Both the position numbers and the translations under genes were made by a program. From Bacteroidota bacterium (GTDB taxonomy: Bacteria > Bacteroidota > Bacteroidia > Flavobacteriales > Flavobacteriaceae): a stretch of 53,844 bases of DNA. A model generated the notes under the pieces. The model saw nothing but the letters and a program-made list of their open reading frames with translations, was not told the origin of the DNA and searched no databases. The stretch spans positions 1-53,844 of the forward strand of contig JAEYTL010000035.1 in assembly GCA_023434025.1 (NCBI GenBank). The letters are read 5' to 3'. Shown here one piece after another: positions 36,001 to 42,860 of this stretch (positions are counted from its first letter, which is position 1; every line of letters starts with the position of its first letter).

Positions 36001-36481
36001 AAGCTGGCTGTTTGCCCTGTCGGGAAAAACATTTACCACCGAAAGCATTTCAGATAATTTTCCGGCACGAAATTTTGATGTCATGGGCTATCAAATTGCA
36101 CCGAAAGTGAGTTATTTGTTTTCTAAAAACACGAGTCTGGATGTGTTTTATGAAATTCAAAACAAAGAAAATCAGTTAGGCAACAGTGAAACGTTGAATC
36201 AAAGCAGGTTGGGTACTTCATTTACCTATGCGGGCGAGAAAAAATTTACGATGAACGGAGAGTTTTCGCTCTACAACAATGATTTTACGGGTGATGCCTT
36301 GTCTGCAGTTGGTTTTCAAATGCTGGAAGGGCTTCAACCCGGAAGAAACCAAACCTGGCGATTACTGATTCAAAAAAACCTGACAGAATATTTAGATGTA
36401 AATGTAAATTACCAAGGGAGAAAAAGTGAAACCACCGATACAATTCATACAGGAAGCATTCAGTTGAGAGCTTATTTTTAA
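33074..36481 (+). CDS. Large outer-membrane beta-barrel protein (SprA-like flavour)
   Basis: 1135 residues with a signal peptide (M-L-K-K-G-F-L-G-V-L-L-L-L-V-S-G-L-W-A-Q). After a beta-rich N-terminal domain comes G-S-I-T-R-G-V-T-I-G-N-N-Q, then S-N-L-D-L-Q-I-A-G-K-L-S-D-K-V-S-L-R-A and E-L-Y-S-D-K-W-N-I-R-A-G-D. Alternating amphipathic strands continue to a C-terminal phenylalanine (L-R-A-Y-F), the outer-membrane insertion signal. The 'ITRGVTIGNNQN' region recalls the SprA/T9SS family, but the protein is about half the length of SprA. No plug or TonB box was recognised. It is a single gene with its own promoter. Likely a conserved cell-surface or export-related barrel of unknown role. Confidence 0.65.
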   Translation: MLKKGFLGVLLLLVSGLWAQESETPYKKKKVTVSTDTISLEKVSINKAFFKLLDGNENPVDTTFYTVNFQKGTLVFKNNFQSNDTLIVRYLTFPEFLTKTYRVYDESKVVPNARANGQLYSLSKDRINNFKPFDGLTTSGSITRGVTIGNNQNAVVNSNLDLQIAGKLSDKVSLRASIQDSNIPLQEGGYSQKLDEFDQIFIELYSDKWNIRAGDLFLENRQSRFLNFNKKVQGLSTQFHLGEEGNKTTLFASAALVRGQYAKSTFVGQEGNQGPYKLRGNNGELYVLVISGSERVFVNGILLQRGENNHYTIDYNAGEVTFTSLFPITSEMRISIEYQYSDRSFTRFVTYGGVTHEREKWSIGGFIYSENDVKNQPLQQDLSEEQVEILKNAGDNINLMNAPSAYVDSYSENKILYRKTLISGVEVFEFSNNPEEVLYNVRFSLVGNNQGNYILANNQAVGRIYQYAEPVNGIPQGNYEPIIRLIAPTKIQIATVMGKYNPSDKTGIDFEIGMSNNDLNLFSDLDNDDNRGVAGRLNAHQRLLTKNWTLDAFANVQFVQKDFRTIERLFTIEFDRDWNLTSPTGNQSLVISGLRWNHPEKGFATYQLEKLDFSDNFSGIRHVLNGRIRHKNWTIFNNSSVMKSDGSFANSTFARSETQVKYDWKKNWVGGSLRLEDNSEKIIATNTFSPLSQRFMEYGGFVGRGDSTKVFMEIGYLHRVNDSLQNGFVQRVNRSHSYYLKSRLLQTEKSDLSVFINYRNLQFENAAKTDESSLNSRILYNDRFFKQLLLLTTAYETASGTLPQQEFTYLEVEPGQGVFMWNDYNGNGIQELQEFEVAPFPDQAKYVRVFLPNQVFVKTHQNKFSLSLTLNPSIWQNETGFRKFLSYFYNQTSYLIDRKIERNSGNFNLNPFDRDESELLGLNSSFMNSFFYNRGKQKHSITYTILNSRTRNLLSIGSQENRNLAHQLQYAHLLKKSWLFALSGKTFTTESISDNFPARNFDVMGYQIAPKVSYLFSKNTSLDVFYEIQNKENQLGNSETLNQSRLGTSFTYAGEKKFTMNGEFSLYNNDFTGDALSAVGFQMLEGLQPGRNQTWRLLIQKNLTEYLDVNVNYQGRKSETTDTIHTGSIQLRAYF

Positions 36482-36549
36482 GCCAATTTGTTAAAATAAA
36501 GGCTATTCTTTTTTTAATTATTATATTTGAAATGATAAAAAACAACGTT

Positions 36550-37092
36550 ATGAAATTAAAACCAATACTCTTTTTCTTATGGGGAAGTTCGCTTTTTTTT
36601 ACTTCATGTAAAAAAACAGAAGAAATACCCGTTGCTACAGAACAAAAAACAGAAGTAAATGTTACCGAACCAATGGTAAACGATACTTCCAAGATAACCA
36701 CAACGCCGGCTCCGGCGGCCTCAGAAACAGCTGCTACCGCAGGACAACCCCCAAAATTAAATCCACCACATGGTCAACCTTATCATCGTTGTGAAATTGC
36801 AGTGGGGGCACCATTAGACGGTTCTGCTCCTGCACAAGGAGCAACTCCTGCTCCGGTTCAGCAAAACGCACCAAAATCATTTTTTAAAACGGTTCAAACA
36901 GAACAACAAACCAATCCGGCTCAACCTGTAGCTTCTGCCCCTGCAACGCAGACTCCGCAAGTAAAACCCGCAGCAAATTCAACGCCTGCCACCGCCAAAG
37001 CCGATGGACCAAAACCTAAGAATAATCCTCCACACGGCCAACCGCACCACCGTTGTGATATCAAAGTGGGCGATCCGTTGCCTGATGCTTAG
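36550..37092 (+). CDS. Proline/alanine-rich lipoprotein with duplicated NPPHGQP-HRC motif
   Basis: About 180 residues from the ATG at 36550 (M-K-L-K-P-I-L-F-F-L); a start at 36532 would add six residues. The signal ends F-F-T-S-C, with a lipobox cysteine. The rest is low-complexity Pro/Ala/Thr/Gln linker with two copies of the same motif: N-P-P-H-G-Q-P-Y-H-R-C-E-I-A-V-G (near residue 75) and N-P-P-H-G-Q-P-H-H-R-C-D-I-K-V-G (near the C-terminus). The motif has two or three His and one Cys per copy and might bind metal or haem or act as a tether. I do not know its function. The motif does occur in other Bacteroidota proteins as far as I remember. Confidence 0.7.
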   Translation: MKLKPILFFLWGSSLFFTSCKKTEEIPVATEQKTEVNVTEPMVNDTSKITTTPAPAASETAATAGQPPKLNPPHGQPYHRCEIAVGAPLDGSAPAQGATPAPVQQNAPKSFFKTVQTEQQTNPAQPVASAPATQTPQVKPAANSTPATAKADGPKPKNNPPHGQPHHRCDIKVGDPLPDA

Positions 37093-37187
37093 GTCATTCT
37101 AATCCTCAAAAAATAGTGAAATACACTACAAATAACATATCAGGGAAAAAGTAACAAAAGAGCTTTACCATTGTTGTACCAAAAGAA

Positions 37188-37218
37188 AAAGCCTGCTCGG
37201 GAATCCCTTGCAGGCTTT
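37188..37218. terminator. Bidirectional intrinsic terminator
   Basis: AAAGCCTGC (37188-37196) pairs with GCAGGCTTT (37210-37218) around a 13-base loop. On the minus strand the hairpin is followed by TTTTTCTTTT and sits 10 bases past the tRNA 3' end. On the plus strand it is followed by a T-rich run and would stop the lipoprotein transcript. Confidence 0.8.
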
Positions 37219-37227
37219 GCTTTTTCG

Positions 37228-37304
37228 TGGTGGAGAAGATGGGGCTCGAACCCACGACCTTTTGGCTGCCAGCCAAACGCTCTAGCCAACTGAGCTACAT
37301 CCCC
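37228..37304 (-). tRNA. tRNA-Ala(GGC)
   Basis: A 77-nt cloverleaf read on the minus strand from GGGGATGTAGCTCAG with an encoded 3' CCA. The anticodon stem TTTGG/CCAAA encloses the loop CTGGCAG, giving anticodon GGC, which reads GCC/GCU alanine codons. The T-arm is GTGGG-TTCGAGC-CCCAT. The acceptor stem pairs except for a T-T mismatch at position 6-67 and a G-T pair at 3-70. Confidence 0.93.
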
Positions 37305-37496
37305 AAAGCGGAGGCAAATTTAATTAATTTATTTTAAATCACTGTATTTCTTTTTTATTTTTTCATCCTTTTTTTCATCTCTTTAAACTCATAGAGTCTT
37401 TCTGTTTATTTTTAGGATATGGGTTCTGTCTTTTCGTAAGCAATACATGACACTGATTTGAAAATGATGAAAATGAAAAAATACATTTTTAATCCT

Positions 37497-37504
37497 TACT
37501 TTTG
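37497..37504 (+). promoter_or_regulatory. -7 box upstream of the 58-aa membrane protein gene
   Basis: TACTTTTG is an exact TAnnTTTG match 26 bases before the ATG at 37531. No convincing -33 box is visible. Confidence 0.4.
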
Positions 37505-37530
37505 TTCAGCCCATTCTAATTCAAAATAAA

Positions 37531-37707
37531 ATGAAACGTATCTTATTGTCGGTTCAAACGGTTGATATAGAAGATAAACTTAAAAATGCTCCTAACGATG
37601 CCTACCAGATTGGGGTAATAATCGGCTCATTTCTTCCTTTTGTCTTACTGATCGGAATAGCTTACCGGATGTATTATACGGCTAAAAAAAGAGAAAATAA
37701 CCCTTAG
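37531..37707 (+). CDS. Small single-span membrane protein (58 aa)
   Basis: ATG at 37531 to TAG at 37707 encodes 58 residues. It opens M-K-R-I-L-L-S-V-Q-T, continues D-I-E-D-K-L-K-N-A-P-N-D-A-Y-Q, then has one hydrophobic helix I-G-V-I-I-G-S-F-L-P-F-V-L-L-I-G-I-A-Y and a basic cytoplasmic end Y-T-A-K-K-R-E-N-N-P. Its own -7 box, clean membrane topology (positive residues after the helix) and position between two functional promoters support a real gene. I recall similar short proteins in other Flavobacterium genomes, but the function is unknown. Confidence 0.7.
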   Translation: MKRILLSVQTVDIEDKLKNAPNDAYQIGVIIGSFLPFVLLIGIAYRMYYTAKKRENNP

Positions 37708-37712
37708 CGTCT

Positions 37713-37720
37713 TATCTTTG
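37713..37720 (+). promoter_or_regulatory. -7 box for the queD-like/lpxH pair
   Basis: TATCTTTG matches TAnnTTTG and lies 18 bases before the ATG at 37739. It starts six bases after the stop of the small membrane protein gene. Confidence 0.45.
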
Positions 37721-37738
37721 CACCGAAACTTGAATCAA

Positions 37739-38197
37739 ATGACGAAAATCAGAATTACCAAACAATTTAGTTTTGAAACCGGACACGCACTGTATGGGTA
37801 TGACGGTAAATGCAAAAATGTGCATGGGCACAGCTATAAATTAGCTGTTACAGTAATTGGAACGCCTATTGCAGATATCACCAATGTGAAATTCGGAATG
37901 GTCATTGATTTCAGTGACCTGAAAAAAATTGTCAAAGAAGAAATTGTTGATTTATTTGATCATGCCACTGTTTTTAATCAAAACACCCCTCACATAGAGT
38001 TAGCTGAAGAATTAAAAAACCGGGGACACCATGTCATTTTAGTGAATTATCAACCCACCAGTGAAAATATGGTGATTGATTTTGCGGAAAAAATAAAAAA
38101 CAGACTACCTGATTCTATTGAACTTCATTCCTTAAAACTACAAGAAACAGAAACGTCATTCGCAGAATGGTATGCTTCTGACAATCCTATTTTATGA
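37739..38197 (+). CDS. queD: 6-pyruvoyl-tetrahydropterin synthase family protein (QueD-like)
   Basis: 152 residues from the ATG at 37739 (M-T-K-I-R-I-T-K-Q-F-S-F); codons before it look non-coding. The zinc ligands are His in F-E-T-G-H-A-L and the two His of H-G-H-S-Y, and the catalytic Cys sits in G-K-C-K-N-V-H-G-H, the C-x-x-x-H-G-H pattern of QueD. The late pair L-Q-E-T-E-T-S provides the conserved Glu. QueD makes 6-carboxy-tetrahydropterin on the way to queuosine. A PTPS-like role cannot be excluded because no queE or queC lies nearby. The stop overlaps the lpxH start by four bases (ATGA). Confidence 0.85.
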   Translation: MTKIRITKQFSFETGHALYGYDGKCKNVHGHSYKLAVTVIGTPIADITNVKFGMVIDFSDLKKIVKEEIVDLFDHATVFNQNTPHIELAEELKNRGHHVILVNYQPTSENMVIDFAEKIKNRLPDSIELHSLKLQETETSFAEWYASDNPIL

Positions 38198-38952
38198 CGA
38201 AACAAAGTGTAACAAGAATTTATTTCGCATCCGACCAACATTTCGGAGCTCCCACTCCGGAAGCCAGTTTCCCAAGAGAACAAAAATTCGTGGCATGGTT
38301 AGACGAAATTAAACACGATGCAACGACTCTTTTTTTATTGGGTGATTTGTTTGATTTTTGGTTTGAATATCAAACCGTTGTCCCAAAAGGATTTGTTCGT
38401 GTGCTGGGTAAACTGGCCGAACTTCGCGACAGCGGTATTCCGATTTATTTTTTTGTAGGCAATCACGATTTGTGGATGTGTGATTATTTTGAAAAAGAAC
38501 TAAACATTCCGGTGTATCATGACAATCAGGAATTTACTTTTAACGGAAAAACTTTTTTAATTGGTCACGGAGACGGAAAAGGTCCCGGAGACAAAGGGTA
38601 TAAACGCATGAAAAAAGTGTTTACCAACCCCTTTTCAAAATGGTTGTTCCGGTGGTTACATCCGGACATTGGCGTAAAACTGGCTCAATATTTATCGGTT
38701 AAAAACAAATTAATTTCAGGTGTCGAAGATGTTAAATTTTTAGGAGAGGAAAACGAATGGCTCGTTCAATATGCTAAACGGAAACTGACTTTCAAACATT
38801 ATCATTATTTTGTTTTTGGGCACAGGCATCTTCCTATGCAGCTGGAAGTAGGCAAAAATTCCACTTATGTTAACCTTGGTGACTGGATAGGTTATTTTAC
38901 CTATGGCATTTTTGACGGCGAAAAATTTGAGCTGAAAGAATTCAAAAACTAA
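38194..38952 (+). CDS. lpxH: UDP-2,3-diacylglucosamine diphosphatase
   Basis: 252 residues. It releases UMP from UDP-2,3-diacylglucosamine in lipid A synthesis at the inner membrane. The metallophosphoesterase signature is complete: S-D-Q-H-F-G (D-x-H), G-D-L-F-D-F-W, G-N-H-D-L-W, G-H-G-D-G and G-H-R-H. The F-D-F-W-F-E stretch is typical of LpxH. It is translationally coupled to the queD-like gene by an ATGA overlap and converges on recJ, the two stops overlapping by about four bases. Confidence 0.92.
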   Translation: MTKQSVTRIYFASDQHFGAPTPEASFPREQKFVAWLDEIKHDATTLFLLGDLFDFWFEYQTVVPKGFVRVLGKLAELRDSGIPIYFFVGNHDLWMCDYFEKELNIPVYHDNQEFTFNGKTFLIGHGDGKGPGDKGYKRMKKVFTNPFSKWLFRWLHPDIGVKLAQYLSVKNKLISGVEDVKFLGEENEWLVQYAKRKLTFKHYHYFVFGHRHLPMQLEVGKNSTYVNLGDWIGYFTYGIFDGEKFELKEFKN

Positions 38953-40637
38953 CGAATATCTTTCGCCCTCAATTGAACTGAGACATTCCCATTAAATTCA
39001 TTCTCATCAAGGCAGAAAGCCATTTCAAAAGACTGGTGGTTTTTGGTCATATCCAACTTTTTTCCCAAACCAAAACCGATGACACCAAAACCTTCTGAGT
39101 TGTTTTGTTTTACAAATAATTTCAAATGCTCATCATTTTGACCGATCGTTTTACCGTAACCGGTATCTACTACTTTTTTTGCCCTGAAAACCGGCGTCAT
39201 ATTTTCAGGACCAAAAGGTTCAAACTGATTTAGGAGCCGAACTAATTTTGGATTAATTTCTTCCAGATTAATTTCAGCATCAATTAAAACTTCCGGGATT
39301 AACAAATCCGGGTGAATTGTTTCCTGTACTACTTTTTCAAAGGCTTCCTTAAATTGCGCATAGTTTTCTTCTTTGATGGTCATTCCGGCCGCATACATGT
39401 GCCCGCCAAATTGCTCCAGATATTCCGAACACTTTTCCAAAGCATTGTACACATCAAAACCTTTCACAGAACGTGCCGAAGCCGCTAATTTATTGCCGCT
39501 TTTTGTAAACACCAATGTTGGCCGGTAATACGTTTCCGTTAAACGGGACGCTACGATTCCGATTACACCTTTATGCCAGTTTTCATTATAAACAACCGTT
39601 GTAAACTTTTCTTTTTCGTTATTTTCCTCAATTTGAGCTAATGCCTCCATCGTGATTTGTTTATCTAAATCTTTTCTGTTTGCATTATATCCTTCAATTT
39701 CTGAAGCAACTTGTTCAGCTTGCTCCTGCTCAAATTCAGTTAACAATGCTACGGCATGATTACCGTGTTTAATTCTTCCTGCCGCATTGATTCGGGGAGC
39801 AATGATAAAAACAACATCTGTGATGGTGAGTATTTTTTTCTTCAGGTTCTGAGTCAATGCCTTAATTCCGGGTCTGGGACTGGCATTAATAACCTCCAGC
39901 CCAAATTTGGCCAGAATGCGGTTTTCACCTGTAATCGGTACAATATCTGCTGCAATGGCAATAGCCACCAAATCCAGGTATGGCAATAAGTCTTCAATTG
40001 TTTCACCTCTGTTTTGAGCCAATGCCTGAATCAATTTAAACCCAACCCCACAACCGCAAAGTTCGTCATACGGATAGGTACAATCTTCTCTTTTAGGATC
40101 TAAAACAGCAACAGCTTCCGGCAAATTATCACCCGGTCGATGGTGATCACAAATGATAAAATCAATATTTTTTGCTTTGGCATAAGCCACATGGCCGGTT
40201 GATTTTATACCACAATCTAAAGCAATAATTAAGGAAAAACCATTATTGTCCGCAAAATCAATTCCTTTATATGAGATACCGTAACCTTCGTCATAACGGT
40301 CCGGAATATAGGTGCCTATATTGGGATAATATGATTTTAAATAAGACGAAACCAAGGAAACCGCTGTTGTTCCGTCTACATCATAATCACCAAAAACCAA
40401 AATACTTTCCTGATTAAAAACAGCTCTTTCAATTCGAAGAACGGCTTTATCCATATCTTTCATCAAATACGGATCATGCAAATCGTTCAAGGAGGGTCTG
40501 AAAAAATGTCTGGCTTGACTGAAGGTTGAAATTCCTCTTTGCACTAAAAGCGAAGCAATCAATTCGCTTACATTAAGTTGAGAGGCTAATTGCGAAACCA
40601 AATGCGGTTCCGGCTTTGGTTTGATGGTCCAACGCAT
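38949..40637 (-). CDS. recJ: Single-stranded-DNA-specific exonuclease RecJ
   Basis: 562 residues, normal length. The DHH-family metal motifs are present: V-F-G-D-Y-D-V-D-G-T-T-A-V (near residue 80), A-L-D-C-G and I-C-D-H-H-R-P-G (near 165). DHHA1 follows with A-A-G-R-I-K-H-G, then G-G-H-M-Y-A-A-G-M-T, and the C-terminal OB-like domain has F-E-P-F-G-P-E-N. RecJ degrades single strands 5' to 3' in recombination and mismatch repair. Confidence 0.95.
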   Translation of the reverse strand: MRWTIKPKPEPHLVSQLASQLNVSELIASLLVQRGISTFSQARHFFRPSLNDLHDPYLMKDMDKAVLRIERAVFNQESILVFGDYDVDGTTAVSLVSSYLKSYYPNIGTYIPDRYDEGYGISYKGIDFADNNGFSLIIALDCGIKSTGHVAYAKAKNIDFIICDHHRPGDNLPEAVAVLDPKREDCTYPYDELCGCGVGFKLIQALAQNRGETIEDLLPYLDLVAIAIAADIVPITGENRILAKFGLEVINASPRPGIKALTQNLKKKILTITDVVFIIAPRINAAGRIKHGNHAVALLTEFEQEQAEQVASEIEGYNANRKDLDKQITMEALAQIEENNEKEKFTTVVYNENWHKGVIGIVASRLTETYYRPTLVFTKSGNKLAASARSVKGFDVYNALEKCSEYLEQFGGHMYAAGMTIKEENYAQFKEAFEKVVQETIHPDLLIPEVLIDAEINLEEINPKLVRLLNQFEPFGPENMTPVFRAKKVVDTGYGKTIGQNDEHLKLFVKQNNSEGFGVIGFGLGKKLDMTKNHQSFEMAFCLDENEFNGNVSVQLRAKDIR

Positions 40638-40665
40638 ATATTATTAATTTTGAATGGCTTATACT

Positions 40666-41082
40666 TTACGGATGGTATTCAATTTTCACATCCACCTGAG
40701 CAAATTTACGAAACATTTCCATTACGCCACAATATTTTTCTACAGATAAACTGACTATTTTATGTAGTTTTTCTTTTTCTAAATCTTGCCCATAAAAATG
40801 ATAAGCTACCCGAACAGTACGGTAATATTTCGGATGCTCTTCGGTCAAATCGCCTTCCACATCAATGCGAAAAGCATCAACCGAAACTTTCATTTTAGGC
40901 AGCAACGAAGCCACATCCATTCCGGTACACCCTGCCAATGCATCCAACATTAATGCTTTTGGACGAAGTCCGCTATCTGTTCCGCCGATTTCTATATCGC
41001 CGTCAATTCTGAAATTTCCGCCCGGATTAGTAGCTTCAAATGCCATTCCGCCTAACCATTTTGTTGAAATTTGATGTGTCAT
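40666..41082 (-). CDS. OsmC/Ohr-family protein
   Basis: 138 residues. The two conserved peroxidatic cysteines are present: A-L-A-G-C-T-G-M-D near residue 53 and V-E-K-Y-C-G-V near 118. The early G-G-N-F-R-I-D-G and the beta-rich N-terminus also fit OsmC. Members reduce organic peroxides. It lies 28 bases upstream of recJ on the same strand and may be co-transcribed with it. Confidence 0.88.
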   Translation of the reverse strand: MTHQISTKWLGGMAFEATNPGGNFRIDGDIEIGGTDSGLRPKALMLDALAGCTGMDVASLLPKMKVSVDAFRIDVEGDLTEEHPKYYRTVRVAYHFYGQDLEKEKLHKIVSLSVEKYCGVMEMFRKFAQVDVKIEYHP

Positions 41083-41145
41083 GCTGCACTTTTTTTCAAA
41101 GATAACGATTTTTTAAAAATTTTTATTTCAAAAAATAAATCGTAA

Positions 41146-41199
41146 TTTTGATACATATTTGTTTCATTAATGATTAAAAAAACACATAATGTATCAAAA
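41146..41199. promoter_or_regulatory. Inverted-repeat operator candidate at the hipB start
   Basis: TTTTGATACAT (41146-41156) is the exact reverse complement of ATGTATCAAAA (41189-41199). The second arm begins at the hipB ATG itself, so a repressor bridging both arms would cover the promoter and start codon. HipB-type antitoxins autorepress through such dyads. The arms are 32 bases apart, about three helical turns between them. Confidence 0.55.
41161..41195 (+). repeat. Left copy of a matched repeat flanking hipBA
   Basis: GTTTCATTA (41161-41169), 13 bases, then CACATAATG (41183-41191) followed by tATCA. The right copy at 42812 has the same two words with the same 13-base spacing. The left copy ends in the hipB start codon. 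Confidence 0.65.
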
Positions 41200-41512
41200 T
41201 AGTTACTATAAAAACTGGTATGCGATGACAGATGCAGCTGTTGTTCGTTCGCTTTGTTCTAGTTTGAAGCAAATGCGTCTTAATAAAAATATCTCTCAAG
41301 AAGAGCTTGCCGAGCAATGTGGCCTGAGTCGAATTACCATCAGTCGGATGGAATCCGGAAAGGCCATAAATTTATTAACCATGGTGCAAGTGATGCGAGC
41401 GTTGGGAAAACTAGATTTGTTCAATTACCTCAACGAAGAACCGGAAGTTAGTCCGTTACAAGTTCTGGAAGAACGCTCAAAATACCGCAAAAAAGCTTCT
41501 CCATCCAAATAA
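41189..41512 (+). CDS. hipB: HipB-like antitoxin, XRE helix-turn-helix
   Basis: 107 residues. The HTH lies at about 25-80: L-K-Q-M-R-L-N-K-N-I-S-Q-E-E-L-A-E, then C-G-L-S-R-I-T-I-S-R-M-E-S-G and M-V-Q-V-M-R-A-L-G-K-L. HipB binds HipA and represses the operon. The ATG at 41189 gives a 12-residue lead; an ATG at 41225 (M-T-D-A-A-V-V) is an alternative that would free the operator arm from the coding sequence. The stop is two bases before hipA. Confidence 0.88.
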   Translation: MYQNSYYKNWYAMTDAAVVRSLCSSLKQMRLNKNISQEELAEQCGLSRITISRMESGKAINLLTMVQVMRALGKLDLFNYLNEEPEVSPLQVLEERSKYRKKASPSK

Positions 41513-41514
41513 TT

Positions 41515-42804
41515 ATGAATACCGTTGCTTCTATAAAAATCTGGAATCGCAAGGTTGGTGCGGTTTTGTGGGACGAATCTAAAAATGTTGGTGTTTTCGA
41601 ATTTGATAAAAATTTTATTGATTCCGGTTTAGATTTATCGCCCATTACACTTTCGTTGTCTGAAGCGAGCAAAGGACGACGTGTTTTTTCTTTTCCTTTT
41701 TTAAATTTCGAAACCTTCAAAGGTTTGCCGGGTTTATTGGCAGACAGTTTGCCGGACAAATTCGGAAATCAGGTTATTGATGCCTGGCTCGCTCAACAAG
41801 GTAGAACTGCTCAAAGTTTTAATCCGGTTGATCGTCTTTGTTATATTGGAAAGCGTGGTATGGGAGCTTTAGAATTTGAGCCGGAATCGGGACAGCAAGT
41901 GATTCCTTCCAACACCTTAGAGATTGAAGCTTTAGTTGAATTTGCGAAAGAAGTTTTGGCCGAACGAGCAACTTTTAAAACCAATTTGCAATCCGAACAA
42001 GGATTTTCAGACATTCTTCAAGTAGGAAGTTCTGCCGGTGGAGCTCGTGCTAAAGCCATTATTGCCTACAATCAAAAAACAGGCGAAGTTCGTTCCGGTC
42101 AAATTGATGGATTAGATGGCTTTGACTATTGGTTGATAAAATTTGACGGCGTGACCAATCATCAATTAGGCGACCCAAAAGGCTATGGTAATATTGAATA
42201 TGCCTATTATTTGATGGCAACTGATGCCGGAATCAACATGACGGAAAGTGAATTGAAAATAGAAAACCAACGGGCACATTTTATGACCAAACGTTTTGAT
42301 CGCGTCAACAACCAAAAAATGCACCTGCAAACGTTGTGCGGGTTAGCTCATTTTGATTATAACTTGCCGGGAGCGTATTCGTATGAACAGGCATTGATGG
42401 TCATGCGACAAATGCAATTGCCTTATCCTGACATGGAAGAATTGTACCGAAGAATGGTTTTTAACGTCATGGCCAGAAACCAGGATGACCACACCAAAAA
42501 CATTTCCTTTTTGATGAATCCTGACGGAAAATGGTCGCTTTCTCCGGCTTATGATATCACATTTGCCTTTAATCCTTCAAATTTTTGGCTGAAAGCTCAT
42601 CAAATGACCATTAATGGAAAAAAGGAAAACATTGCGTTGAATGATGCTTTGTCTTTGGCGAAAAACGTCAACATCAAAAAACCATTACAAATTATTGAAG
42701 AATGTCGGGAAGCAATTGAAAAGTGGGATGATTTTGCCGAAAAAGCGTTGATTTTAAAAGAGCAACAAAAAGAAATCAAATCGTTATTCAATTATTTAAT
42801 ATAA
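41515..42804 (+). CDS. hipA: HipA-like serine/threonine kinase toxin
   Basis: 429 residues, close to the 440 of E. coli HipA. The N-terminal subdomain has V-L-W-D-E-S and L-P-G-L-L-A-D-S-L-P-D-K-F-G. The phosphate-binding region V-G-S-S-A-G-G-A-R-A-K is near 180. The catalytic motif reads A-R-N-Q-D-D-H-T-K-N (Asp and Asn near 320), and L-S-P-A-Y-D-I-T-F gives the metal Asp. In E. coli, HipA inactivates glutamyl-tRNA synthetase by phosphorylation and induces persistence; the target here may differ. All key residues look intact, so it should be active. Confidence 0.9.
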   Translation: MNTVASIKIWNRKVGAVLWDESKNVGVFEFDKNFIDSGLDLSPITLSLSEASKGRRVFSFPFLNFETFKGLPGLLADSLPDKFGNQVIDAWLAQQGRTAQSFNPVDRLCYIGKRGMGALEFEPESGQQVIPSNTLEIEALVEFAKEVLAERATFKTNLQSEQGFSDILQVGSSAGGARAKAIIAYNQKTGEVRSGQIDGLDGFDYWLIKFDGVTNHQLGDPKGYGNIEYAYYLMATDAGINMTESELKIENQRAHFMTKRFDRVNNQKMHLQTLCGLAHFDYNLPGAYSYEQALMVMRQMQLPYPDMEELYRRMVFNVMARNQDDHTKNISFLMNPDGKWSLSPAYDITFAFNPSNFWLKAHQMTINGKKENIALNDALSLAKNVNIKKPLQIIEECREAIEKWDDFAEKALILKEQQKEIKSLFNYLI

Positions 42805-42811
42805 CTTTATT

Positions 42812-42846
42812 GTTTCATTATAACCATTTAAAGCACATAATGAATC
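42812..42846 (+). repeat. Right copy of a matched repeat flanking hipBA
   Basis: GTTTCATTA (42812-42820), 13 bases, CACATAATG (42834-42842) and aATCA, eight bases past the hipA stop. Here the word pair also forms a near dyad (TTCATTAT with ATAATGAA). The intervening 13 bases differ from the left copy. Confidence 0.65.
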
Positions 42847-42860
42847 ATAAATGTTACAAT

